A stretch of 54,038 nucleotides of DNA from an uncultured Prevotella sp. (GTDB lineage: Bacteria; Bacteroidota; Bacteroidia; Bacteroidales; Bacteroidaceae): the NCBI GenBank assembly GCA_900315525.1, contig OMZO01000026.1, forward strand, positions 1 through 54,038. Direction: 5' to 3'. Both the position numbers and the translations under genes were made by a program. Shown one piece after another: positions 1 to 7,717 of this stretch (positions within the stretch are counted from its first letter, which is position 1; each line of letters opens with the position of its first letter). The notes below the pieces were generated by a model. That model did no database searches. It was given only the letters and a program-made list of their open reading frames with translations, and was not told the origin of the DNA.

Positions 1-232
1 TACGCCTTAAATACTTTCGATTTCCTATCAAATTGTAAGTTGGAGTAAATTGTTGTTAGATAAAATTAGATAAAGTTAAATCCCATGATAAAAGATTGCT
101 TTTTCTGCCAAAATTACGAAATAATGCTGGGAAAGACAAGTTATTTTAGAAGATTAACACAACCCATGTTTTTCATCACCCAAGCAACCTCTTCCAGACA
201 ACTGCCCGACAGAGCCCGCGATGAGTAAAAAA
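1..232. other. AT-rich intergenic stretch without a gene
   Basis: No reading frame here has coding character. It contains one recognisable minus-strand promoter (109-139) that fires out of the left edge, so the gene to the left most likely starts just outside the window. The rest is AT-rich sequence ending in the A-tract of the hairpin at 233-261. Confidence 0.6.
109..139 (-). promoter_or_regulatory. Bacteroidota-type promoter reading out of the window
   Basis: On the minus strand TAATTTTG (complement of 109-116) fits the -7 consensus TAnnTTTG. A TTG (complement of 137-139) lies 20 bp upstream, the expected -33 spacing. It would drive a gene left of position 1. Confidence 0.55.
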
Positions 233-266
233 TAGTCCAGCGTCATCACGACGTTGGACTAGTTCT
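233..266 (+). terminator. Hairpin terminator, possibly bidirectional
   Basis: TAGTCCAGCGTC (233-244) pairs with GACGTTGGACTA (250-261): 12 bp with one G-U pair around a 5-nt loop. It is followed by GTTCTTTT and preceded by an A-tract, so it could stop transcription in both directions. It precedes the GH97 remnant, so it is a relic of an earlier gene arrangement or ends a lost gene. Confidence 0.6.
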
Positions 267-311
267 TTTGGTTGTAAAAACCTCTTATTAGACGTCTCAT
301 GACGGAAATGC

Positions 312-509
312 ATGATATTAACTAGAAAATGCGCCTTAAAGCGCAAGACCCATCATGTTGTGATTTATAAGGATGGAGATGGCGCCGACTATCTGTCTAA
401 CCCCTATCTGATGACCATCCTTCAGCAGGATGTCACCTCCCGCGATGTCTTGCCCATCCATCTTGCTCCTGGAGGAGGCTTTGCCATTCGCATAGAAAAA
501 AGGGATTAA
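312..509 (+). pseudogene. C-terminal remnant of a GH97 alpha-glucosidase/alpha-galactosidase (SusB family)
   Basis: The reading frame has about 50 codons matching the C-terminal beta-sandwich of GH97 enzymes: a VVIYKDGDGADY segment, then TSRDVLPIHLAPGGGFAIRI just before the stop. Family members end in the same way, with a K/R-x-x-I/V-Y-x-D strand and a LAPGGG-x-A-I strand. The usual 600-plus upstream residues, including the catalytic (beta/alpha)8 barrel, are absent; in frame there is a TGA at 300-302 and a terminator hairpin further upstream. I therefore read it as a decayed 3' end, not a gene. GH97 genes usually sit in starch or glycan utilisation loci, which fits the ROK sugar kinase that follows. 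The assignment rests on the short C-terminal motif alone. Confidence 0.6.
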
Positions 510-541
510 AAGAGTTTGCAAAACAAAATTTGACGAAAATT

Positions 542-573
542 TTTGCATAAGATGATTTTTTTGTTTACCTTTG
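542..573 (+). promoter_or_regulatory. Promoter of the ROK kinase gene
   Basis: TTTG at 542-545 and TACCTTTG at 566-573 are 20 bp apart, an excellent fit to the -33/-7 pattern of the phylum's primary sigma factor. The start codon lies 34 bp beyond the -7 box. Confidence 0.75.
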
Positions 574-607
574 CAGTGACAAAGATTAAGAACTAAAAAT
601 CTGGAAT

Positions 608-1585
608 ATGCAGACAAGTATCAAGAAACGCGTCGTCGGCGTAGATATCGGTAATAGCCTGACGAGCTATGCCATTGTTGACGTTCGTGGCAATGTGATT
701 GCACACGACAGTTTTGCGACCCCCGACTATCCCGAAATTAACCACTATGTCGATAAACTGACGGAAAGTATCATCACAATAAGCGAGGCCAATGGTGGCT
801 ATGAGACCATTCGCTCTGTGGGTATCAGCTGCCCGAGCGCGAGCTATGCCTCGGGCTGTATAGAGAACGCAGCCAACCTGCCTTGGAAGGGCGTCGTCCC
901 ACTGGGCGCCATGCTGCGCGACCGCCTTGGTATTGCCGTTGCACTAGGCAACGATGCTCATAACACCGCCCTCGGCGAGAAAATGTTTGGTTCTGCGCAC
1001 GGCATGAAGAACTTTATCGTGCTCAACCTCGGTGTTGGGCTGGGTAGTTGCTTCTTTTCTGAGGGCCATGAGCATCAGGGAGCCGACGGCTATGCAGGTG
1101 AGATTGGCCACACCTGTATCGAGGATCACGGACGGCCTTGCCCCTGTGGGCTGGAAGGATGTCTGGAGGCCTATGTGGCGGCGGCTGGTATCGTACAGAC
1201 GGCACGAGAACTGATGGAAGGCAGCGATGCGCCCACGAAGATGCGTGACATAAAAGAACTTGATCCCCCGGCAATCGTGCAGCTCTGCGAAGAAGGCGAC
1301 GCCATGGCCATTGAGGTGTTCCGCCGTACTGGCTATCTGTTCGGTCGTGGTCTGGCTACCTATGCCTCCATTGTTAATCCTGAAGCTATCATCGTCACTG
1401 GTGGTATATCGAATGCTGGCCACTGGCTGATGGATCCTACACAGGAATCATTTGAGAATCACGTGTTCCGCAACATGCGTGGCAAGGTACGCCTCATGGT
1501 CTCTGAACTCGACAATCGTGAGCGCGACGTGCTTGGTGCCAGTGCCCTAGCTTGGGAAGTGCCGGAGTACTCTTTGTTCAAGTAA
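608..1585 (+). CDS. ROK family sugar kinase (glucokinase-like)
   Basis: This 325-residue cytoplasmic protein most likely phosphorylates a hexose (glucose, N-acetylmannosamine or a related sugar) with ATP. The N-terminal phosphate-binding segment GVDIGNSLTS is at residues 11-20. The sugar-binding/catalytic GND is at 114-116, D116 being the expected base. The ROK zinc site is complete: H168 in GEIGHT and three cysteines in CPCGLEGCLE (C178, C180, C185). There is no N-terminal helix-turn-helix, so it is a kinase rather than a NagC/XylR-type repressor. The length is normal for the family and a good promoter precedes it. It lies between remnants of a GH97 enzyme and a DUF6377 regulator, which suggests it once belonged to a glycan utilisation locus. 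The substrate cannot be deduced from sequence. Its stop codon coincides with the breakpoint of the neighbouring pseudogene. Confidence 0.85.
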   Translation: MQTSIKKRVVGVDIGNSLTSYAIVDVRGNVIAHDSFATPDYPEINHYVDKLTESIITISEANGGYETIRSVGISCPSASYASGCIENAANLPWKGVVPLGAMLRDRLGIAVALGNDAHNTALGEKMFGSAHGMKNFIVLNLGVGLGSCFFSEGHEHQGADGYAGEIGHTCIEDHGRPCPCGLEGCLEAYVAAAGIVQTARELMEGSDAPTKMRDIKELDPPAIVQLCEEGDAMAIEVFRRTGYLFGRGLATYASIVNPEAIIVTGGISNAGHWLMDPTQESFENHVFRNMRGKVRLMVSELDNRERDVLGASALAWEVPEYSLFK

Positions 1586-2093
1586 TTTGTCCTTTTCCAG
1601 TTCTGTATGTGCTTTGGATAGTTTTCTTTTCTGGCGTTTCACACAAACGAACAGGACAAGCGACAATAAGGCGAACAATGTGCCTCCAATCGTCGATATA
1701 AGTAGTAATAATTTATTGCGATTGGAGGCATCTTGATAGTTTTTCTCAATGACATTCAGTACAGATTGGATTTGCGAGGCGCGCATGCGGGTGTTAAAGA
1801 AACTGTTACATTGCCAAGTGAATCGGATATAACGAAAAGAGCGTTCCAAATCGCCGTCCTGATTCAGCAACTCGGCTAAATTGATAAGTGAAGCCTGATC
1901 CATGACGGCACACTTAATATCATCAAGGGCAGAGCGTCCCAGCCAATAGTGAGTCGCGGTAACGATCACGTTCTGCATAATAGTAGTCGCGCTCCGATGG
2001 AATCAGCGTATATGCAGCCACATCACCACATAGGTGCATGGCTGCATCGTAGTATTCAGTCAGTCCTTGACGGTCAAGTTTGCTTTTGTCAAC
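1586..2093 (-). pseudogene. Gutted DUF6377 transcriptional regulator
   Basis: Read on the minus strand, the sequence is closely related to residues 131-178 and then 247-370 of the intact DUF6377 protein at 7718-9385. The first block runs from a VDKSKLD motif to RYRDSL, the second from HYWLGRSAL through RYIRFTW and the transmembrane helix. About 68 codons are missing between the blocks, and the two are in different frames joined at CACTATTGG. The start is missing too: an in-frame TGA stands just before VDKSKLD. The 3' end, which should carry the coiled coil and DNA-binding domain, is cut at the stop codon of the ROK gene. The longest open piece is 1547-1978. It is clearly inactive. Confidence 0.8.
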
Positions 2094-2121
2094 TCAATGC
2101 CCACTGAGGATGCTTTTGTCA

Positions 2122-2142
2122 TTTTGGCGCAATTTGCCAAAA
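2122..2142. repeat. Inverted repeat upstream of the dipeptidase remnant
   Basis: TTTTGGC (2122-2128) and GCCAAAA (2136-2142) form a 7-bp inverted repeat around GCAATTT. It lies about 40 bp upstream of the -7 box at 2183, and part of it (TTGGCGCAAT) recurs at 2145-2154. It could be an operator; no regulator can be named. Confidence 0.3.
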
Positions 2143-2182
2143 GATTGGCGCAATATTCATGGCGATATTGCGTCTTTTTTAG

Positions 2183-2190
2183 TATCTTTG
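2183..2190 (+). promoter_or_regulatory. -7 element of the dipeptidase remnant
   Basis: TATCTTTG followed by CAG fits the TAnnTTTG consensus and stands 21 bp before the ATG at 2212. No TTG is present at the right distance upstream. Confidence 0.45.
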
Positions 2191-2211
2191 CAGCGTCAAA
2201 ACGCATTTATT

Positions 2212-2463
2212 ATGAAGAAAAAGTATCTATGGATGCTGTTTGCCATCTTTGCTATTGTCTGCAGCGTAAGTGTAATTACTTACCATAACAGCAAAGAGGA
2301 CGCCCCTTCGGTAAGTCCGACAGACAACAGCAGTGAGTTTGTAACCCTGACGGATGTTGTGCCAGATGCCATCCTGGAGATTCGAACTAGAAAGGGCGGA
2401 GGTTCGGGGCCTCTGTGCCTTGTTTATCATGCAGCAAATATACGAAAAAACAGAATCTGGTAA
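2212..2463 (+). pseudogene. Truncated D-alanyl-D-alanine dipeptidase (VanX/DdpX, M15D)
   Basis: The frame begins with a convincing signal/anchor segment (MKKKYLWMLFAIFAIV, residues 1-16). After a linker it reaches FVTLTDVVPDAILEIR (about residues 42-57), which is the hallmark start of the mature VanX/DdpX peptidase domain. In intact enzymes this continues with a Y-Y-S-x-x-N-F segment and, further on, the zinc ligands. Here homology stops at about 2383 and the frame runs 26 codons through unrelated sequence containing a hairpin. All catalytic residues are missing, so the product would be an inactive exported stub. Intact family members cleave D-Ala-D-Ala dipeptide in the periplasm for peptidoglycan turnover. 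The call rests on the 16-residue motif plus the signal peptide. Confidence 0.6.
2395..2427 (+). terminator. Hairpin at the dipeptidase breakpoint
   Basis: GGCGGAGG (2395-2402) pairs with CCTCTGTGCC (2410-2419) around TTCGGGG, with one bulged base, followed by TTGTTTAT. It works as a weak terminator. The T-arm-like look (GGAGG-loop-CCTCT) is also compatible with a 3' scrap of a tRNA, but the loop lacks the canonical TTCRANY pattern. Confidence 0.35.
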
Positions 2464-2571
2464 GGGCGTTTGAAAAAAAAGTGGAAGTTTTAGAAGCCGT
2501 TCATCATGTAAACGCCTTATCTTCAGTAATATATACTCTTTTTTGGGGGGCGAATATGTGGATGGCTTTTC

Positions 2572-2602
2572 TTGGTGTTACCAAATAAATGTACTACCTT
2601 TG
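2572..2602 (+). promoter_or_regulatory. Promoter of the lyase/GH88 fusion gene
   Basis: TTG at 2572-2574 and TACCTTTG at 2595-2602 are 20 bp apart. The expected transcription start is near 2609. That excludes the in-frame ATG at 2589, which lies inside the promoter, and supports 2634 as the start codon. Confidence 0.7.
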
Positions 2603-2633
2603 CCGTCGTAAAATGATAAATATATTAAAAGGT

Positions 2634-4958
2634 ATGAGACAACTATTCATGACGTTGCTTTTAGTGTCGCAAATGGCGGGTGCGCAGTCCATCTGGGACA
2701 GGGCGCACCTCGCCCGAGTGAAGGAGTCGCTGGCGATGCCAGCCTATGCTACGGCCTATCAGCGGCTGTTGGCGGATGCAGACGACTGCATGCGGCAGGA
2801 ACCCCTCTCCGTGATGATGAAGGAGCAGACGGCCGTCAGTGGCGACAAACACGACTACCTGAGTCTGAGCCGCTATTTCTGGCCCGACACGACCAAGGCC
2901 GACGGGCTGCCATACGTCAGTCGTGACGGTGTGTCGAATCCAGAACTGGAGAAACTCGACCGCGTCAGGTTGCAGAAGATGGCAACGGGTGTGACGACGC
3001 TCTCGCTGGCCTGGTATTTCAGTGGCGACGAGCGCTATGCGCAGAAAGCTGCAGAGCAGCTGCGCGTGTGGTTCCTCGACAAGGCCACCCGGATGAATCC
3101 CCATCTGGACTATGCCCAGATAGTGCCGGGACTGAATGGAAACAAGGGGCGGTGCTTCGGACTGATCGACTCTTACTCCTTCGTGGAGATGCTCGACGCC
3201 GTGCAGCTGCTGGAGGGCTCAAAGTCATTCACGGCGAAGGACTCCAGACTGCTCAAGGCCTGGTTCTCGAAGTTCCTGGACTGGATGCTGACCAGCAGGC
3301 AGGGCATCGAAGAGGACAGCCAGCTGAACAACCACGCCACGGCCTACGATGTGCAGGTGATAGCCTATGCCGCCTACGTCGGTGACAAGCAGGTGATGGA
3401 CGAGTATCTCGGACAGTTCTATGAGAAGCGGATGCTGACACAGATAGAGCCCGACGGCCGACAGCCATACGAGTTGCGCCGTACGCTGGCTTTTGGCTAC
3501 TCACAGTATAACCTGACGCATATCCTCGACGTGTTCCAGATAGCACGCCATGCCGGTTATCAAATGGAGGGCTTGCCGTTGTTGGAGAAAGCTGCCGACT
3601 TCCTTGCTCAATACTTAGGCAAGCAAGTAGGGGAGTGGCCCTATCAGCAGATCAGCGAGTGGGACTATAAGCAGAACGAGCTGGCTAAGGATCTCTATCG
3701 CCTCTCGCTGCTCGACCCACAGCGCAGCGACTATCTGAAAAACGCAAAAGCACATCTGGTGAGACGGTTCTCTGATCGTTTCTTCCTGCTCTATTATACC
3801 CCCGATGAGGCCGACCATGCTTTTGCCCGTGCCGACGTACAGCTGCGCTACCAGTTACAGCAGGTCAATCAGATCCGACAGGAGCGCAAGGACTGGAGTC
3901 TCATGCCGCGTAGCGTCGAGCGCGACGGTAGTCTCCGCATGGTGCATCAGCCCGACTGGTGCTGTGGCTTCTTTGCGGGTGAGTTGTGGCAGATGTACCA
4001 GTATTCCCACGATGCCTTCTGGCGTGAGCAGGCCGTCAGTAATACCTGGCCCATCGAACGGGTGAAACTGAATGGCAGCAGTCACGACCTGGGCTTCATG
4101 GTCTATGACTCCTTCGGCAAGGCCTGGGAACAGACGGGTGAACAGTCTTATCGTGATGTTGTCGTCGAGGCTGCCCGTACGCTTGTCACACGCTTCGACG
4201 AGCGGGTGGGGTGCATCCGTTCCTGGAGCTGGGGCACGCCCGACCGTTGGCAGTATGCTGTCATCATCGACAATATGATTAACCTCGAACTGCTCTTCCA
4301 GGCTTCACGCATCACGGGCGACCGACAGTTCTATAACATTGCCGTCAGTCATGCCAACACCACGATGCGAAACCACTTCCGCGAAGATTACTCCACCTAT
4401 CATGTGGTCGATTATAACCCTGCCGACGGGCGTGTCATCAAACGTATCACCCATCAGGGACTCTTCGACGAGTCGGTGTGGAGCCGCGGTCAGGGCTGGG
4501 GACTCTATGGTTTCACGATGTGCTATCGCTACACCCACGATCCGGCTTATCTTCAGCAGGCCAGACAGATTGCCCGTTTCTGGCTCTCGCAGACCGATAT
4601 GCCTGAGGATATGATACCCTACTGGGATATGCGCGACCCCGCCATCAAGACCGGTGTGGGACCCGCTTTGGACGGCGGTTGTCCGCGTGATGCCTCGGCA
4701 GCAGCTGTCATTGCCTCTGCCCTCTACGAACTGGCTACCTATGTCAGCGATGCCGAGGCTGCGACCTATCGTGAGGCTGCCGACAAGATGGTTGGTGCGC
4801 TCGAGACTTCCTATCAGCCTGAGCCCCATGCCGCACAGGGATTCCTGCTGCTCCATTCCACGGGTAACTATCCGGCCAAGGATGAGATCGACGTGCCCAT
4901 CAACTATGCCGACTATTACTACCTGGAGGCCTTGTTACGTCGCGCTACGATGAGGTGA
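2634..4958 (+). CDS. Secreted alginate-lyase-family / GH88 unsaturated glucuronyl hydrolase fusion
   Basis: The 774-residue protein starts with a signal peptide (MRQLFMTLLLVSQMAGAQS). Residues about 45-315 match the alginate lyase superfamily (PF05426, alpha/alpha toroid), including the conserved NNHATAYDVQ segment at about 232-241. Residues about 400-770 match glycoside hydrolase family 88: HDLGFM with D485, DNMINLEL with D546, SVWSRGQGWGLYGFTM and a DASAAAVIASAL segment. The two aspartates correspond to the catalytic pair of unsaturated glucuronyl hydrolases. A lyase domain makes 4,5-unsaturated uronic acids at new chain ends and GH88 removes them, so the fusion would perform consecutive steps on an acidic polysaccharide in the periplasm. 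The exact substrate (alginate, glucuronan or another uronic acid polymer) is open. An in-frame ATG at 2613 is an alternative start with a nearly absent leader. Confidence 0.8.
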   Translation: MRQLFMTLLLVSQMAGAQSIWDRAHLARVKESLAMPAYATAYQRLLADADDCMRQEPLSVMMKEQTAVSGDKHDYLSLSRYFWPDTTKADGLPYVSRDGVSNPELEKLDRVRLQKMATGVTTLSLAWYFSGDERYAQKAAEQLRVWFLDKATRMNPHLDYAQIVPGLNGNKGRCFGLIDSYSFVEMLDAVQLLEGSKSFTAKDSRLLKAWFSKFLDWMLTSRQGIEEDSQLNNHATAYDVQVIAYAAYVGDKQVMDEYLGQFYEKRMLTQIEPDGRQPYELRRTLAFGYSQYNLTHILDVFQIARHAGYQMEGLPLLEKAADFLAQYLGKQVGEWPYQQISEWDYKQNELAKDLYRLSLLDPQRSDYLKNAKAHLVRRFSDRFFLLYYTPDEADHAFARADVQLRYQLQQVNQIRQERKDWSLMPRSVERDGSLRMVHQPDWCCGFFAGELWQMYQYSHDAFWREQAVSNTWPIERVKLNGSSHDLGFMVYDSFGKAWEQTGEQSYRDVVVEAARTLVTRFDERVGCIRSWSWGTPDRWQYAVIIDNMINLELLFQASRITGDRQFYNIAVSHANTTMRNHFREDYSTYHVVDYNPADGRVIKRITHQGLFDESVWSRGQGWGLYGFTMCYRYTHDPAYLQQARQIARFWLSQTDMPEDMIPYWDMRDPAIKTGVGPALDGGCPRDASAAAVIASALYELATYVSDAEAATYREAADKMVGALETSYQPEPHAAQGFLLLHSTGNYPAKDEIDVPINYADYYYLEALLRRATMR

Positions 4959-5170
4959 TACGACAGATTTGAAGTCGTGGTTTGGTGGTCTGTCGCATTA
5001 CCAATTTGTTGTCGCAACTGGTGCGCAGCAGATAAAACTGCTTGGTCTCAGCGGCACTTATGACCCGAGGATATCGTTATTACGCCGGCGAGGGGTGTTA
5101 AGTGTAAAACGCACACATTTATATAGCGTCCACTTTTTCTTTGTTGGGTGATTGTTCTAATAGTCAGATA
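4959..5170. other. Intergenic stretch without a recognisable gene
   Basis: Together with the terminator and promoter that follow, this leaves 327 bp between the two glycosidase genes. A 60-codon open frame at 4969-5151 has no recognisable similarity and no promoter. I do not call it a gene, though it could be a decayed coding scrap. Confidence 0.5.
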
Positions 5171-5216
5171 ATGAGCGCGTTGTGATTTTGACACAATGGC
5201 GCTCATCCACTTTTTT
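5171..5216 (+). terminator. Rho-independent terminator between the lyase/GH88 and GH3 genes
   Basis: ATGAGCGC plus TTGTG (5171-5184) pairs with CACAA plus GCGCTCAT (5192-5206), leaving a small internal bulge, and is followed by six T (5211-5216). It lies 212 bp after the stop codon, so the fusion mRNA would have a long 3' end. Confidence 0.7.
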
Positions 5217-5251
5217 ACTTATATATCCTTTTATGGTATATAAAATAGTCG

Positions 5252-5259
5252 TAATTTTG
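5252..5259 (+). promoter_or_regulatory. -7 element of the GH3 gene
   Basis: TAATTTTG followed by CA matches TAnnTTTG and stands 26 bp before the start codon. There is no clear -33 TTG, so an activator may be needed. Confidence 0.5.
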
Positions 5260-5285
5260 CACCGTCGGAATTAAAAACCTGAAAT

Positions 5286-7556
5286 ATGACAAAAATGAAA
5301 AAGATATTCGCTATTTTCCTGACTGCAGGAATGACGGTGACGGCTCAAGCGCAGCCGTTGCCCACCTATCTTGACGAGACCAAACCCGTGGAGCAGCGCA
5401 TCGAGGATGCCCTCTCGCGGATGACACTCGACGAGAAGATTGCAGTGATACATGCCCAGTCGAAATTCTCCAGTCCTGGTGTGAAGCGCCTTGGATTCCC
5501 CGACCTCTGGACCGACGACGGTCCTCACGGTGTACGTCCTGACGTGCTCTGGGACGAGTGGGAACAGGCTGGTCAGACCAACGACTCGTGCGTGGCCTTT
5601 CCTGCGCTCACCTGTCTGGCTGCTACCTGGAATCCAGAGATGGCACGTATCTACGGTGAGAGTCTCGGTGAGGAAGCCCTTTATCGTGGCAAGAGTATGA
5701 TACTCGGCCCTGGTGTGAATATCTATCGTACACCCCTTGGTGGTCGTAACTTCGAGTACATGGGTGAGGATCCCTATCTGGCCTCACGCATGGTCGTGCC
5801 CTATATTAAAGGTCTGCAGTCGAAGGGCGTGTCAGCCTGTGTGAAGCACTATGCCTTGAACAACGACGAGGAGTATCGCCATCAGGTGAACGTAGTCGTC
5901 TCAGACCGTGCTCTCCATGAAATCTACCTGCCTGCCTTCAAGGCTGCCGTCACTGAGGGTGGCACATGGGGTATCATGGGCGCCTACAACCTCTATCAGA
6001 ACCAACACAACTGTCACAATAATATCATGCTCAACCAGATCCTGAAGGGTGATTGGCAATACGATGGTGTCGTCGTCTCCGACTGGGGCGGCTGTCATAA
6101 CACCGAAGAGGCCATCGAGAACGGACTCGACCTGGAGTTCGGTTCCTGGACCGACGGACTGACGATGGGCAAGACCAATGCCTATGATCTCTACTTTATG
6201 GCCGATGCCTACAAGCAACTGATCAAGCAGGGTAAGTACACGACGAAGGAACTCGACGACAAGGTGCGCCGTGTGCTCCGCCTGTTCTATCGTACGACGA
6301 TGAACCGTCAGAAGCCTTTTGGTTTCCTTTGTTCGGAGAGCCATTATGAGGCAGCGCTGAAGATTGCCCAGGAGGGTATCGTGCTGTTGAAGAATGAAGC
6401 CTCCCCCAACCCCTCCAAAGGGAGGGGAGTTAAGACGCCGGTGCTGCCTATAGATCCGACAGCTAAGCAGAAGATTCTGGTGGTCGGTGAGAACGCCATC
6501 AAGATGATGACTGTGGGCGGTGGCTCTTCCTCGCTGAAAGTGCAGAAGGAAATTCTTCCCCTCGATGGTATCCGTGCGCGATTCGCCAATGCTGAGGTCG
6601 ATTATGCTCGTGGTTATGTGGGCGACACCGTACAGAGTTACAATGGTGTCACCGTAGGTCGCAGTCTCTATGAGATGCGTTCGAAGGAAGAACTCCTGCA
6701 GGAGGCTGTCGAGAAAGCCCGTCAGGCTGATGTGGTCATCTTCGTAGGTGGATTGAACAAGAGCGATCATCAGGACTGTGAGGGTCATGACCGTCAGTCG
6801 TACGATCTGCCCTATGCCCAGAATGAAGTTGTTGCAGCCCTGGCTGCTGTCAATCCCCGTCTGGTGTATGTGAACGTGTCGGGTAATGGCGCTGTGCTGC
6901 CTTGGCTCGACAAGGTGCCCGCCGTCGTACAGGGTTGGTTTATCGGCTCAGAGGCCGGTGAGGCCATTGCCAGTGTGCTAGCAGGCGACGTGAATCCATC
7001 GGGTAAGCTGCCCTTCACCTGGTATGCCCGTCTCGAGGACTGTGGTGCACACGCCTTGGGAACCTATCCCGGGACCTGGCGTCCCGACCATCAGATCATC
7101 GATGAGGAATACAAGGAAGGTATCTATGTGGGCTATCGCTGGACCGACAAGAAAGGCATCAAGCCGACCTTCGCCTTCGGTCATGGCCTGAGCTATACCA
7201 CCTTCAAGGTAGAAGGCCTGACTGCCGACAAGAAGCAGTTGACTGCCGACGAGCAGATTACCTTTACCGTCAAGGTCACCAATACCGGCGACAGAGCAGG
7301 TGCAGAGACCGTACAGCTCTATATCAAGGACAAGAAAGCCACTGTGGATCGCCCCATGAAGGAGTTGAAGGCCTTCCAGAAGGTGTATCTCCAGCCAGGT
7401 GAGAGCCGTAATGTCACACTGACCATCGGCAAGGATGCCCTGAGCTTCTACGACGAGGCTGCTCATGCCTGGAAAGCTGAGCCCGGCGTCTTCGAGGCAC
7501 TCGTCGGCACCGCATCTAACAAGTTATCAAATAATCTTTCATTCATACTGAATTAG
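5286..7556 (+). CDS. Glycoside hydrolase family 3 beta-glucosidase/beta-xylosidase
   Basis: The 756-residue enzyme has a signal peptide (residues 1-22) and the three usual GH3 parts: the N-terminal barrel, the alpha/beta sandwich and a C-terminal fibronectin-III-like domain. The catalytic nucleophile is D266 in GVVVSDWGG. The substrate-binding KH pair is K187/H188 in CVKHYALNN. It probably removes terminal beta-linked glucose or xylose from oligosaccharides in the periplasm; the sugar cannot be decided from sequence. At about residues 372-383, between the first two domains, the chain contains EASPNPSKGRGV. This is encoded by a GC-rich palindromic repeat that looks like an in-frame insertion (see 6397-6435). 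ATG 5295 (MKKIF) is an alternative start. A terminator on each side indicates a single-gene unit. Confidence 0.88.
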   Translation: MTKMKKIFAIFLTAGMTVTAQAQPLPTYLDETKPVEQRIEDALSRMTLDEKIAVIHAQSKFSSPGVKRLGFPDLWTDDGPHGVRPDVLWDEWEQAGQTNDSCVAFPALTCLAATWNPEMARIYGESLGEEALYRGKSMILGPGVNIYRTPLGGRNFEYMGEDPYLASRMVVPYIKGLQSKGVSACVKHYALNNDEEYRHQVNVVVSDRALHEIYLPAFKAAVTEGGTWGIMGAYNLYQNQHNCHNNIMLNQILKGDWQYDGVVVSDWGGCHNTEEAIENGLDLEFGSWTDGLTMGKTNAYDLYFMADAYKQLIKQGKYTTKELDDKVRRVLRLFYRTTMNRQKPFGFLCSESHYEAALKIAQEGIVLLKNEASPNPSKGRGVKTPVLPIDPTAKQKILVVGENAIKMMTVGGGSSSLKVQKEILPLDGIRARFANAEVDYARGYVGDTVQSYNGVTVGRSLYEMRSKEELLQEAVEKARQADVVIFVGGLNKSDHQDCEGHDRQSYDLPYAQNEVVAALAAVNPRLVYVNVSGNGAVLPWLDKVPAVVQGWFIGSEAGEAIASVLAGDVNPSGKLPFTWYARLEDCGAHALGTYPGTWRPDHQIIDEEYKEGIYVGYRWTDKKGIKPTFAFGHGLSYTTFKVEGLTADKKQLTADEQITFTVKVTNTGDRAGAETVQLYIKDKKATVDRPMKELKAFQKVYLQPGESRNVTLTIGKDALSFYDEAAHAWKAEPGVFEALVGTASNKLSNNLSFILN
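6397..6435. repeat. REP-like palindromic repeat inserted in the GH3 coding sequence
   Basis: CCCCTCC (6410-6416) and GGAGGGG (6421-6427) form a perfect 7-bp stem around AAAG, flanked by CTCCCCCAA on the left. The pattern (CCTCCCCCAA, then CCCTCCAAAGGGAGGGGAG) is one I know as a common intergenic repeat in Prevotella and relatives. Here it is read as codons in frame. Confidence 0.65.
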
Positions 7557-7612
7557 TTTATAGTTAGTAGTAGTTAATTATTCGTAAAGAGTTCGTTTTT
7601 TAGGTTAACGTG

Positions 7613-7645
7613 AAAAGGCGCGTGCGGGAGCATACGCCTTTTTTT
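7613..7645 (+). terminator. Rho-independent terminator of the GH3 gene
   Basis: AAAAGGCG-x-G-TGC (7613-7625) pairs with GCATACGCCTTTT (7630-7642) around GGGA. The stem has one mismatch and one G-U pair and runs into a T-tract of seven. Confidence 0.7.
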
Positions 7646-7689
7646 GATAAAAAACCGTATAAAAATGATTTAATATCAGAAATATTGTT

Positions 7690-7697
7690 TACCTTTG
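7690..7697 (+). promoter_or_regulatory. -7 element of the DUF6377 gene
   Basis: TACCTTTG followed by CGC matches the consensus and lies 20 bp before the start codon. A -33 TTG is not obvious. Confidence 0.55.
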
Positions 7698-7717
7698 CGC
7701 ACAAATAACAATACGTA

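Noticed and set aside
608-1585. Reading the ROK protein as a transcriptional repressor
   Set aside because: It lacks the N-terminal winged-helix domain of NagC/XylR-type ROK repressors and starts directly with the kinase fold.
2395-2419. tRNA-like T arm (GGAGG, loop, CCTCT)
   Set aside because: The loop TTCGGGG does not match TTCRANY and no acceptor, D or anticodon arm can be found upstream; kept only as a hairpin.
2589-2633. Longer N terminus for the lyase/GH88 fusion (ATG 2589 or 2613)
   Set aside because: ATG 2589 overlaps the -7 box, and ATG 2613 would leave almost no leader; 2634 gives a standard signal peptide.
4969-5151. 60-codon open frame between the lyase/GH88 and GH3 genes
   Set aside because: No recognisable motif, no promoter and no start context; the region carries the terminator and promoter of the flanking genes.
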